A stretch of 64,000 bases of DNA, taken from positions 37,002 to 101,001 of the forward strand of contig JBFXCU010000007.1 in assembly GCA_050181835.1 (NCBI GenBank), given 5' to 3'. Under the pieces are notes generated by a model. That model saw only the letters and a list, made by a program, of their open reading frames with translations, searched no databases and was not told the DNA's origin. Each line of letters starts with the position of its first letter. Position 1 is the stretch's first letter. Below, one piece after another: positions 42,437 to 51,062 of the stretch. This stretch comes from CAILZL01 sp050181835. Lineage in GTDB: Bacteria > Pseudomonadota > Gammaproteobacteria > Steroidobacterales > Steroidobacteraceae. The position numbers were made by a program, and so were the translations under genes.

Positions 42437-43936
42437 TTACTCTTCGCGAGTCACGCGCAACACTTCTTCAACGGTGGTGATGCCTTGCAAAATCTTGTTG
42501 CGGCCATCATCACGAATGCTCGGCGTTAGCGTGCGTGCATAGCGTTCCAGTTCATGTTCGCCAGCGCCATCGTGAATCATAGTGCGCAGCGTGTCGTCCA
42601 CCGCCACAAATTCATGGATGCCGGTTCGTCCCTTGAAACCTTGTGTCGCGTCTGCGCGCGGTCGATACAGCGTAACCGGTGGTTCGCTGGTGGGTATGTT
42701 GAGCAGGCGTCGTTCGTAATCACTGGCGATATACGCCTCGCGTTGTTCTAAGTTCAGCACCCGCACCAGACGTTGCGCCAGCACACCCAGCAAGCTGGAG
42801 GAAAGTAAAAAAGGCTCGATGCCCATGTCGCGTAATCGGGTAACGGCACCAACTGCAGTGTTGGTATGTAGGGTAGAGAGCACCAAGTGACCGGTGAGTG
42901 AGGCTTGTACGGCGATCTGTGCCGTTTCCAGATCACGAATTTCGCCGACCATCACCACGTCCGGATCCTGACGCAGGATAGCGCGCAGGCCCCGCGCGAA
43001 AGTCATGTCTACCTTGGTGTTGACTTGCGTTTGACCAATGCCATCGATGTAGTACTCGATGGGATCTTCGACAGTCATGATATTGCGGGTGTTGTCGTTA
43101 ATGCACTCCAGTGCTGCATACAGTGTGGTGGTTTTGCCGGAACCGGTCGGGCCTGTGACCAGTACAATGCCATGTGGTCGGTGGACGAGTTGATTCATCA
43201 GAACCTGGGTTTCCGGCACCATGCCTAACGACGATAACTCCAGCCGTCCGGCTTGTTTATCCAGCAAACGTAGCACCACCCGCTCACCATGTCCGGCGGG
43301 GATGGTAGAGACGCGCACATCAACTGCACGACCCGCCACGCGCAACGAAATACGCCCATCCTGCGGCAGTCGCTTTTCGGCAATATCCATTTTTGACATC
43401 ACCTTGATACGCGATACCACCAGCGACGCCAGAGCTCGCTTGGATTGCAGCACTTCGCGCATGACGCCATCAACACGAAAACGCATTACCAAGCGATTCT
43501 CGAAGGGTTCGATGTGAATATCCGAGGCGTTTTCTTTAACCGCTTGGGTGAACACCGCATTAATTAATTTGATAATGGGTGCGTGATCGTCGCTTTCCAG
43601 CAAATCAGAGGGTTCGGGTAGGTCTTCGGCCAAATGTGCCAGATCGACATCATCCTCCAGCCCACCCACAGCCTGCTGCGCAGCGTTCTGACCGGATTCG
43701 TACTGACTACGCAAGGCTTGGTCAAACTGTTCGCTGTCGAGACGCTGTAGATCCAGTGGTAAGTTAATTAACCGTCGTACTTCGGCAATGGCGGTAGGGG
43801 TAACGTCCATTCGACACACAAGCCGCGCGCGGGTATCGGTTACTTCACTCAGTATGACGCCATGACGTTTGGCAAAGCTGAAGCTCAGGCTCGGTTTGGC
43901 GGTGACTTCATTGAGCAAATCAAGCGACGCATTCAT
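42437..43936 (-). CDS. gspE: Type II secretion ATPase GspE, lacking the tetracysteine zinc motif
   Basis: A 499-residue cytoplasmic hexameric ATPase that drives pseudopilus assembly. The N-terminal domain (about 1-100) contacts GspL. Walker A is GPTGSGKTTTLYA, the Asp box VEDPIEYYIDG, Walker B RAILRQDPDVVMVGEIRD and the His box TGHLVLSTLHTN. In most GspE proteins a four-Cys zinc subdomain sits between the His box and GRTGIHE. Here the first pair position reads R-V-L-N-L-E-Q and the second R-P-R-A-D-A-T-Q-G-F-K, so all four Cys are missing. The rest is intact, so it is probably functional. Confidence 0.94.
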   Translation of the reverse strand: MNASLDLLNEVTAKPSLSFSFAKRHGVILSEVTDTRARLVCRMDVTPTAIAEVRRLINLPLDLQRLDSEQFDQALRSQYESGQNAAQQAVGGLEDDVDLAHLAEDLPEPSDLLESDDHAPIIKLINAVFTQAVKENASDIHIEPFENRLVMRFRVDGVMREVLQSKRALASLVVSRIKVMSKMDIAEKRLPQDGRISLRVAGRAVDVRVSTIPAGHGERVVLRLLDKQAGRLELSSLGMVPETQVLMNQLVHRPHGIVLVTGPTGSGKTTTLYAALECINDNTRNIMTVEDPIEYYIDGIGQTQVNTKVDMTFARGLRAILRQDPDVVMVGEIRDLETAQIAVQASLTGHLVLSTLHTNTAVGAVTRLRDMGIEPFLLSSSLLGVLAQRLVRVLNLEQREAYIASDYERRLLNIPTSEPPVTLYRPRADATQGFKGRTGIHEFVAVDDTLRTMIHDGAGEHELERYARTLTPSIRDDGRNKILQGITTVEEVLRVTREE

Positions 43937-43944
43937 GAGCTGGC

Positions 43945-45999
43945 TCAGTTCAACGGCGTGGTGGTCAGGTCACGGTCGGGCACCACGGGCGCTACTGGCG
44001 TTATTTCCGGTTTAGGTTCTGACTGCTTCAGTTCGGGTAACAAAGGTTGCAGTTCACCAAGTTGTAGGCTGGCTTTACCATCGTTACGTTGTAGTTGTAG
44101 ATCACGGATGAAATTGTACTTGGCATTGGTTTCATAGGACGCCTGTATGCCATTACGCAGAATGGTTGGTTTGATAAATACCAATAAGTTGGTTTTGGTC
44201 TTTTTGCTGTTACGCGACTTGAACAAATTACCGAGGATAGGTATTGAACCCAGAATCGGTACACGTGAATTACCTTCGACCAGGTTGTCCTCGAGCAAGC
44301 CGCCCAGCACGATGGTCTGCCCGTCATCCACCATGACCACGTTTTCAATTGAGCGCTTGTTGGTGATCAAGCTGCCTGCGTCCCCAGTTTGCTGCGACAA
44401 TGACGAGGCCTCTTGGGATATCTTTAGCGTAACTGATCCGCCCTTGTTGATCTTGGGAGTAATGGTCAGTTTGGTGCCAACGTCTTCACGGGTCACCGTG
44501 GTGAAAGGGTTGACTGTTGAATTGCTATTATCGGTACCGGTGGAGGCATACTGTCCTGTAATTAATGGCACCTGTTGGGTGACCTCAATCTTCGCTTCCT
44601 GATTATCCAGCGTGATAATCGACGGCGTGGAGATCACGTTGGTGTTGCCGTCTTCCTGTAGCGCCCGCAGTATCGCCGCGAAACTGGCACCCGAATCAAC
44701 AATCCGGCCAATGCCGAAGGTAGTGCCGCTTGGTAAGGAGGTGTAGTCTCCAGTTGCAGCTACAGCTGCCAAGCTGGTGATCGGGTTGGTGCCACCACTG
44801 AATACAGCCGCAGGTACGTTGCTGCCATTGCTGCCGTACAACGCCCAGTTAACCCCCAGTTCAGCGGCTTTGGTTGCTGATACTTCGACAACGATGGCCT
44901 CAACATGTACCTGCGCGCGACGAATGTCGAGCGCATCGACAATGGCCATAATCTGTTCCATCACCTTGGGTGGTGCACTCACTACCAGCGCATTGGTGGC
45001 CTTGTCGGCCCATATGGAGACGCTGTTGCTGGCGGCACTGCTGGTAGTTGTGCTTGCTACACCACCTGGCGCTGCGGTGCCGGTAACGGATTGAGCAATA
45101 CCTTGAATTTGTGCCTTCAGACTGGTCGCCAAGGCTTCTGCATCGGCGTATTCCAGAAAGCGCGTCTTGGTGTTGCCGCCACTTTGCAATGGGGTATCCA
45201 AGTAGGTAATGAGGGTTTTGAGGCGCAGACGGGTTGATTTGTCACCACTGAGAATGATGCTGTTGGTGCGCTCATCAGCCACCACTTTAAGTTGCTGCCC
45301 CCCCTCGGTTGCTTGCGCCGCTGCACCACTGGCGGCGTTGAGTGAATTAACTACTTTGAGAATTTCTGCTGCGGTAGCGTTCTGCATCTGGATGATTTCG
45401 TATGATTCATCACTGGCTCGGTCGATGCGTTCAATAATCCGCAACATGCGGTTGACGTTATTGGCCCGATCCGTAATCACCAACATATTGCTGGCAGAAT
45501 AGGCCACGAGATTGCCATAGGTCGCAACCAATGGCCGCAGAATGGGCACCAGTTGGGCGGCGCTGACATTATGAACGGCGACGACCTGCGTTACCAATTC
45601 TGAAGAATTACCATCGACAGTACCCGGCAAGTCATTGGCTGGCACCTGACGTGCGTTGGCATCAGGCATGATGACAATGGTATTGCCGCCGCTAGGTACC
45701 GCGACATAGCCATGCACTTGGAGAATGGACAGGTAGGCTTCGTAAAAAGCATTGGGTGACATCGGTGTCGAAGACAGCATGGTGACCTGCGCCTTGACTC
45801 GCGGATCAATGATGATGGACTTGCCGGTTACTGCACTTACCGCCTCAGTGATCTGCGCCAGATCGGCATCCTTGTAGTTAGGGGTGATCGTCGCACGCGA
45901 GTCAGCCTGTTGTGCTGAAGCACTGGCAATACATAACAGGCTGGTGATGAGCAGGATGACCAGCGGCTGCCGAAATAGTGAGTTGCATATGACTTGCAT
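43945..45999 (-). CDS. gspD: Type II secretion outer-membrane secretin GspD
   Basis: A 684-residue protein forming the outer-membrane channel. The signal peptide ends SLLCIASASAQQ (cut near residue 30). N0 (about 35-105) has ATITPNYKDADLAQITEAV and IIIDPRVKAQV. N1-N3 repeats follow to about 360. The secretin core has VISTPSIITLDNQEAKIEV, VGTKLTITPKIN and VVMVDDGQTIVLGGLLED, then VPILGSIPILGNLFKS. The C-terminal S-domain ends PVVPDRDLTTTPLN. It starts 11 bp after gspC. Confidence 0.95.
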   Translation of the reverse strand: MQVICNSLFRQPLVILLITSLLCIASASAQQADSRATITPNYKDADLAQITEAVSAVTGKSIIIDPRVKAQVTMLSSTPMSPNAFYEAYLSILQVHGYVAVPSGGNTIVIMPDANARQVPANDLPGTVDGNSSELVTQVVAVHNVSAAQLVPILRPLVATYGNLVAYSASNMLVITDRANNVNRMLRIIERIDRASDESYEIIQMQNATAAEILKVVNSLNAASGAAAQATEGGQQLKVVADERTNSIILSGDKSTRLRLKTLITYLDTPLQSGGNTKTRFLEYADAEALATSLKAQIQGIAQSVTGTAAPGGVASTTTSSAASNSVSIWADKATNALVVSAPPKVMEQIMAIVDALDIRRAQVHVEAIVVEVSATKAAELGVNWALYGSNGSNVPAAVFSGGTNPITSLAAVAATGDYTSLPSGTTFGIGRIVDSGASFAAILRALQEDGNTNVISTPSIITLDNQEAKIEVTQQVPLITGQYASTGTDNSNSTVNPFTTVTREDVGTKLTITPKINKGGSVTLKISQEASSLSQQTGDAGSLITNKRSIENVVMVDDGQTIVLGGLLEDNLVEGNSRVPILGSIPILGNLFKSRNSKKTKTNLLVFIKPTILRNGIQASYETNAKYNFIRDLQLQRNDGKASLQLGELQPLLPELKQSEPKPEITPVAPVVPDRDLTTTPLN

Positions 46000-46010
46000 C
46001 GTGATCCTGA

Positions 46011-47033
46011 TTATTGCGTACTTGCCGGGTCAGTAACAGGGTTGGGGCCGCGCAGGCCACGATTGGCGTTGGGTGAACTGGCAAAGTCCGCATTGTTTGG
46101 CTCGATATCACCGCCGGAGCTGCTGCTGTCGCTGGTGGTACTGTCTGGCAAGCTGAGCTGTGCCATGTCCAGCGTGATAGCTTGACTGGTGCCGTTGCGC
46201 TCCACCATGACCTGCGCGGTGGTCGAAGCGGTTAGCGTATTAAGAATTTCGGCACCGCGATTTACGTCATCCAAGCTGCTGCCATTGATTGACGTAACCA
46301 AATCGCCTGGTTGCAAGCCCAATCGGGCAAACTGTTGCCGATCGCGTCCCGGATACACGCGGTAGCCTTTTTGCACACCATTACTGAACACTGGTTGAGC
46401 GCGCAGTAGCTCACCCAGCGCGCTGGGATTGTTACTCACAATACGCCGCAGATTGTTGACCACGTTATCGCTGGTGCTACGTACGGGCGGGGCGATAAAG
46501 TTGCTGGGCAGGCCACGCGGCAGCACGATAGTCTCCAAGGTACCACTGCGATCAATGATAACCCGGTCTGTGTACACCGAATGCAGATGAACACCGCCAT
46601 CGATAGTGGCACCGACACGATAAAATTTGGCGTTCGCCGCAGTGGTGCCGATGATCGCATAACCCGCTTCAGGATCCTCCAATGCCATGGTGCCAGCCAA
46701 GATTAAGTTCATCTGACTCTTGGGCAAGTTATTCGGGTCGGTGATGCCGGGATCAGCACTGGCGACGCCAAACAGGTGCGCGTCAGCGATCTGTTGTGGG
46801 CTGACCTGATTGGATGCAGATGCCTGCGTTGGTACCACTGGCACGGATTGGTTGACCGTTACTCCGGGCGATAATACTAGCCAGGTTAGTTTGGCGGCTT
46901 GCCATGCAATGCCCAGCACCGCCAGACCAGCCAACAGTTGCGGCGCGCGGCGATTGCCCAGTTGCGCCCATTGCGTCGGGCTCATGGCGCTGAGTTGGTG
47001 CAAGGCGGCGGGCAATTTAAGGCTGGCTATCAT
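46011..47033 (-). CDS. gspC: Type II secretion protein GspC (PDZ form)
   Basis: A 340-residue inner-membrane protein linking GspD to the platform. One membrane helix LLAGLAVLGIAWQAAKLTWLV lies near 33-53. The HR domain (about 80-170) has DAHLFGVA, LNLILAGTMA-like MNLILAGTMALEDPEAGYAII and VHLHSVYTDRVIIDRSGTLETIVLP. A PDZ domain (about 220-300) has YRVYPGRDRQQFARLGLQPGDLVTSING. A Ser/Asn-rich C-terminus follows. It is the first gene of the minus-strand unit gspC-D-E-F, with a 330-bp gap to clpS on the other side. Confidence 0.92.
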   Translation of the reverse strand: MIASLKLPAALHQLSAMSPTQWAQLGNRRAPQLLAGLAVLGIAWQAAKLTWLVLSPGVTVNQSVPVVPTQASASNQVSPQQIADAHLFGVASADPGITDPNNLPKSQMNLILAGTMALEDPEAGYAIIGTTAANAKFYRVGATIDGGVHLHSVYTDRVIIDRSGTLETIVLPRGLPSNFIAPPVRSTSDNVVNNLRRIVSNNPSALGELLRAQPVFSNGVQKGYRVYPGRDRQQFARLGLQPGDLVTSINGSSLDDVNRGAEILNTLTASTTAQVMVERNGTSQAITLDMAQLSLPDSTTSDSSSSGGDIEPNNADFASSPNANRGLRGPNPVTDPASTQ

Positions 47034-47307
47034 ATTCCAAGGTTAGAGAAAATTGCAAAATGTAAGTTTAACCGGTTCTGTGTTAAGGAAATTGTTTCAA
47101 TTCACGCGGTTAGTCGCAAGGGTGTCTGAGACGCGCCACACTATGGTTGAGAATCGAGACTAAAAGTTGCGACTCGAAGATCAAGAAAGTAGCGGTAGTG
47201 TCCGATACCAAGATGAATCAGTAATGATGAACCCATGCTTAGAAGGTTTGTCGTATGGGCCTCTAGTGATAATTGATGCTTTTAGGTGTCTCCACGCTAG
47301 TTAGTGC

Positions 47308-47336
47308 TTGTTTTACCTGCGTAGTGATCCTATATA
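47308..47336 (+). promoter_or_regulatory. Candidate clpS promoter
   Basis: TTGTTT and TATATA are separated by 17 bp, 28 bp before the clpS ATG. Only 3/6 and 4/6 matches to sigma-70, so weak. The rest of the 330-bp gap to gspC shows no gene or structured RNA that I can recognise. Confidence 0.35.
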
Positions 47337-47363
47337 AGAGGTCTGGAAAGCGGTTTACTGGTA

Positions 47364-47681
47364 ATGAGCGAAGATATCCCTGATTTTGAACGCGGTTTGG
47401 TGGTTGAAGCGGTACGGCCTAAGCTAAAGCGGCCGCCTTTGTACCAGGTACTGTTGCTGAACGATGACTACACCCCGATGGAGTTTGTAGTGCAGATTCT
47501 GGAACAGGTATTTAGCCTGGATCGACCCACCTCAACGCGAGTGATGCTGGAAGTGCATACCCGTGGTAAAGGAGTATGTGGTGTGTTCACTTATGAAATT
47601 GCCGAGACTAAAGTGGCGCAAGTGACAAGTATTGCGCGACAACAGCAACATCCGTTGCTGTGTACGATGGAAGAAGCCTGA
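47364..47681 (+). CDS. clpS: ATP-dependent Clp protease adaptor ClpS
   Basis: A 105-residue adaptor that binds N-degron substrates and delivers them to ClpAP. It contains PPLYQVLLLNDDYTPMEFVVQIL with the conserved N-D-D-Y-T-P-M-E-F pocket, then HTRGKGVCGVFTYEIAETKV. The N-terminal extension MSEDIPDFERGLVVEAVRPKLKRPP is the flexible tail that enters ClpA. clpA follows after 47 bp and aat lies 3 kb downstream, completing the N-degron pathway. Confidence 0.96.
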   Translation: MSEDIPDFERGLVVEAVRPKLKRPPLYQVLLLNDDYTPMEFVVQILEQVFSLDRPTSTRVMLEVHTRGKGVCGVFTYEIAETKVAQVTSIARQQQHPLLCTMEEA

Positions 47682-47728
47682 TTCGGTGGAGTTACTGACC
47701 TGCAACGTGCGGGTAAGAGGGTAGGAAA

Positions 47729-50002
47729 GTGTTAAGCAATGAACTTGAACTGTGTCTAAACGAGGCTTTTCAATCAGCCCGTGAGTCACGTCATGAATTC
47801 ATGACGGTAGAGCACTTGCTGCTGGCCATCATTGATACTCCCAAGGTGCTCGAAGTGCTGCGCGCCTGTGGCGCTGACGCGACCAGCTTACGCAAAGAGT
47901 TGCAGGAATTCATTGAGCAGACCACACCCCGGCTCAAAGAAGGCGACGAGCGAGAAGTGCAGCCAACGCTGGGGTTCCAGCGCGTGTTGCAGCGCGCCGT
48001 ATTCCATGTGCAGTCCAGTGGTCGTAAAGAAGTCAGTACCGCCAATGTATTGGTGGCGATATTCAGTGAAAAGCATTCGCATGCTGCCTATCTGCTATCC
48101 ATGCAGGAAGTGGCGCGGCTTGATGTGGTTAATTACATTTCGCACGGTCTTTCCAAAACGGGTGATGACGCCGTTGCCAAGGATAAAGAAGATGCCAATC
48201 CTGATAGCGCTGATCGCGATAGTGAGGCCGGCTCGGCGTTGGACAAATATGCGAGTAATCTCAATAAGATGGCGCTGGATGGACGTATTGATCCATTAAT
48301 CGGTCGACAGATGGAAGTTGAGCGTACCGTAGAAATTTTATGCCGCCGTCGCAAGAACAACCCGCTATACGTGGGTGAAGCAGGGGTCGGCAAGACCGCG
48401 CTGGTCGAAGGGCTGGCGCTGTTGATAGTGGAAGGCAAGGTGCCGGAAGTATTGATGGATTGCACCGTGTATTCGCTGGATCTGGGTTCGCTGATCGCTG
48501 GTACCAAGTATCGCGGTGACTTTGAGAAGCGGCTCAGGGGTGTACTGTCCGAACTGAAGAAAATTCCGGGCGCTATTCTATTCATTGATGAAATTCACAC
48601 CGTCATTGGCGCGGGTGCGGCATCCGGTGGTGTGATGGATGCGTCCAACCTGATCAAGCCTGCACTGGCAAACGGTGAGCTGCGCTGCATTGGCTCAACC
48701 ACTTACGCTGAGTATCGCGGTATTTTTGAAAAGGATCATGCGTTAGCGCGCCGTTTCCAGAAGATCGATGTACTGGAACCCAGCGTGCCGGATACCATCG
48801 AGATTCTCAAAGGCTTGCGCTCGCGCTTTGAAGAACATCATGGTGTGAGCTATGAAGATGAGGCACTTAAGGTAGCTGCTGAACTGGCGGCACGGCATAT
48901 CAATGATCGTCAGTTGCCGGACAAGGCTATTGATGTGATCGACGAGGCGGGTGCGCGCTTGCGCCTGAAGCCGGTGGGTGAACGCGAAAAAGTGGTAACG
49001 GTCGCGATGATCGAAGACGTGGTGGCACGAATTGCGCGCATTCCTGCCAAGAATGTTTCAACCTCGGATCGCGACTTGCTCAAAAATCTGGAACGCAACC
49101 TCAGGTTGGTGATCTACGGCCAAGACGCTGCCATTGAGTCGTTGGCTTCGGCCATCAAAATGGCTCGTTCAGGGCTGAATGACCAAAGCAAGCCCGTCGG
49201 TTCGTTCCTGTTCGCCGGGCCGACCGGCGTCGGCAAAACCGAAGTAACTCGACAGTTGGCGCTCGCCTTGGGTGTGGAGTTGATTCGCTTTGACATGTCC
49301 GAGTATATGGAGCCGCATACCGTGTCGCGCTTAATCGGTGCGCCGCCTGGCTACGTGGGTTTCGATCAGGGCGGCTTGCTCACTGAGCAAGTCAACAAGC
49401 ATCCGCATGCAGTGTTGTTGCTGGATGAAATCGAAAAAGCCAATCCGCAGGTATTTAATCTGCTGTTGCAGGTGATGGATCATGGCACGCTGACCGATAA
49501 CAATGGCCGCAAAGCCGACTTTCGACACATCATCATTGTCATGACCACCAATGCAGGCGCGTTTGAAATGAGCCGACCTACCATTGGTTTTGTTGCTGGC
49601 GATAACAGTAGCGATGGTATGGAAGCAATCAAACGGTTGTTCTCACCAGAATTCCGTAATCGTCTCGATGCCACTATCCAGTTTAATGCTTTGGATTCAC
49701 GCACCATCCAACGGGTCGTCGACAAGTTGTTGGTGGAGGTGGAGGCGCAGCTGGAGCAGAAGGGCGTGCAACTGCATGTCGATGACAGTGTGCGTGAATG
49801 GCTGGCAGTGAAGGGTTATGACCCGAAGATGGGTGCTCGACCGATGGCGCGGCTCATTCAGGAGTCAATCAAGCGGGCGCTGGCCGAAGATCTGTTATTC
49901 GGCAATCTGGTCAATGGTGGTCAAGCCTTTGTCTCTGTAGGTGCGGATGACAAGCTAAGCGTGACTACTCGCGCTCTGGAAGAACCGGCGCTGTTGGATT
50001 GA
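47729..50002 (+). CDS. clpA: ATP-dependent Clp protease ATP-binding subunit ClpA
   Basis: A 757-residue AAA+ unfoldase for ClpP. The double Clp_N domain (1-145) is followed by AAA-1 with Walker A GEAGVGKTALVEG and Walker B AILFIDEIH. AAA-2 has Walker A GPTGVGKTEV and Walker B VLLLDEIEKANPQV. There is no M-domain coiled coil, so it is ClpA rather than ClpB or ClpC. The C-terminus carries GYDPKMGARPMARLIQE. The length matches E. coli ClpA. ATG 47729 is actually read as GTG (GTGTTAAGC) with an AGGAAA ribosome site upstream. Confidence 0.96.
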   Translation: MLSNELELCLNEAFQSARESRHEFMTVEHLLLAIIDTPKVLEVLRACGADATSLRKELQEFIEQTTPRLKEGDEREVQPTLGFQRVLQRAVFHVQSSGRKEVSTANVLVAIFSEKHSHAAYLLSMQEVARLDVVNYISHGLSKTGDDAVAKDKEDANPDSADRDSEAGSALDKYASNLNKMALDGRIDPLIGRQMEVERTVEILCRRRKNNPLYVGEAGVGKTALVEGLALLIVEGKVPEVLMDCTVYSLDLGSLIAGTKYRGDFEKRLRGVLSELKKIPGAILFIDEIHTVIGAGAASGGVMDASNLIKPALANGELRCIGSTTYAEYRGIFEKDHALARRFQKIDVLEPSVPDTIEILKGLRSRFEEHHGVSYEDEALKVAAELAARHINDRQLPDKAIDVIDEAGARLRLKPVGEREKVVTVAMIEDVVARIARIPAKNVSTSDRDLLKNLERNLRLVIYGQDAAIESLASAIKMARSGLNDQSKPVGSFLFAGPTGVGKTEVTRQLALALGVELIRFDMSEYMEPHTVSRLIGAPPGYVGFDQGGLLTEQVNKHPHAVLLLDEIEKANPQVFNLLLQVMDHGTLTDNNGRKADFRHIIIVMTTNAGAFEMSRPTIGFVAGDNSSDGMEAIKRLFSPEFRNRLDATIQFNALDSRTIQRVVDKLLVEVEAQLEQKGVQLHVDDSVREWLAVKGYDPKMGARPMARLIQESIKRALAEDLLFGNLVNGGQAFVSVGADDKLSVTTRALEEPALLD

Positions 50003-50020
50003 GGCTTATTTAAGCGTGTA

Positions 50021-50052
50021 ACCCTGCTCGATTGAAATGCAAGCGGCAGGGT
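50021..50052. terminator. Convergent hairpin between clpA and infA
   Basis: ACCCTGC (50021-50027) pairs with GCAGGGT (50046-50052), with two further C-G pairs inside after a bulge. It lies between the two convergent stops. There is no strong T-run. Confidence 0.45.
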
Positions 50053-50063
50053 GGTGGCGTCGA

Positions 50064-50282
50064 TCAGCGGGCGCGATAGACAATACGACCCTTGGTCAGG
50101 TCATAGGGCGTCAATTCCACGGTGACAGCATCGCCGGTCAGAATGCGGATGTAGTTTTTACGCATTTTGCCGGAGATATGAGCAATCACTACGTGGCCGT
50201 TAGTGAGTTCCACGCGAAACGTGGTGTTAGGTAACGTATCGACTACGCGACCTTCCATTTGAATGGCATCTTCCTTCGACAA
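50064..50282 (-). CDS. infA: Translation initiation factor IF-1
   Basis: A 72-residue OB-fold protein that blocks the A site during initiation. The sequence SKEDAIQMEGRVVDTLPNTTFRVEL, then HISGKMRKNYIRILTGD and VTVELTPYDLTKGRIVYR, matches IF-1 along its full length. The reading that gives the standard 72 residues starts at TTG 50282 (encoding M-S-K-E-D); a second TTG four codons further upstream would give 76. No ATG is available, so the start codon is a rare one. It is the last gene of the minus-strand run trxB, acetyltransferase, aat, infA. Confidence 0.94.
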   Translation of the reverse strand: MSKEDAIQMEGRVVDTLPNTTFRVELTNGHVVIAHISGKMRKNYIRILTGDAVTVELTPYDLTKGRIVYRAR

Positions 50283-50396
50283 TGTATCTCGCAATGTTTA
50301 GTTAGTGGTGGCAGCTAAGCCGGAAAGCGCGCGAATTGTGCATAAGAGCGCGCGGCAATGCAATCAAAGCTTTGACTGGCGGTATTCACCCGAGAC

Positions 50397-51062
50397 TCAG
50401 GCTGCATACTGATACAGCAGATCCAGAAACCTCTGCCGGGAAAGGCTACGAGCGCCCAAACTCGACAAGTGGGGGGTCGCCATCTGGCAGTCAATCAATG
50501 CCACCGGTAACTCGGCCAGTGGTTCGCACAGAGATTTCAAGGCGAATTTTGAAGCGTCACTGATGCGGCTGAACATCGATTCGCCGAAAAACATAGTGCC
50601 TAGTTTGACTCCATAAAGGCCACCAACCAGTTGGTCATCACACCAAGTTTCGACCGAGTGTGCATGGCCCTGCTGGTGCAACTGCAGGTATGCCCCCTGC
50701 ATGGCCGGGGTAATCCACGTGCCATCCGGGCGCAACTGCGGATCGGCGCAACCCGCCAGTACTGCGGCGAAGGCGCAATTGACTCGGATGCTGAAACTGC
50801 GCTGGCGGGCAGTTTTGCTCAGGCTACGTGACGCTTTGAATTCCTGTGGAAACAACACAGTACGCGGATCGGGCGACCACCACAGAATCGGCTGACCCGG
50901 TGAATACCAAGGGAAAATACCACGTCGATACGCTGCAAGTAGCCGTGCCGAACTGAGGTCGCCGCCCGCTGCCAGTAGTCCAGGTGGATCGATCAGGGCC
51001 TGATCTACCGAGGGGAAGCTATCAGGCGGATCATTTTCACTGAGCCAGATCAGATTGTTCAT
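50397..51062 (-). CDS. aat: Leucyl/phenylalanyl-tRNA-protein transferase
   Basis: A 221-residue enzyme that adds Leu or Phe to proteins with N-terminal Arg or Lys, creating the primary N-degron read by ClpS. Motifs: FPSVDQALIDPPGLLAAGGDL, then AYRRGIFPWYSPGQPILWWSPDPRTVL, GTWITPAMQGAY, HSVETWCDDQLVGGLYGVKLG and FFGESMFS. The start ATG overlaps the upstream acetyltransferase stop by four bases. Being next to clpS-clpA groups the whole pathway. Confidence 0.96.
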   Translation of the reverse strand: MNNLIWLSENDPPDSFPSVDQALIDPPGLLAAGGDLSSARLLAAYRRGIFPWYSPGQPILWWSPDPRTVLFPQEFKASRSLSKTARQRSFSIRVNCAFAAVLAGCADPQLRPDGTWITPAMQGAYLQLHQQGHAHSVETWCDDQLVGGLYGVKLGTMFFGESMFSRISDASKFALKSLCEPLAELPVALIDCQMATPHLSSLGARSLSRQRFLDLLYQYAA

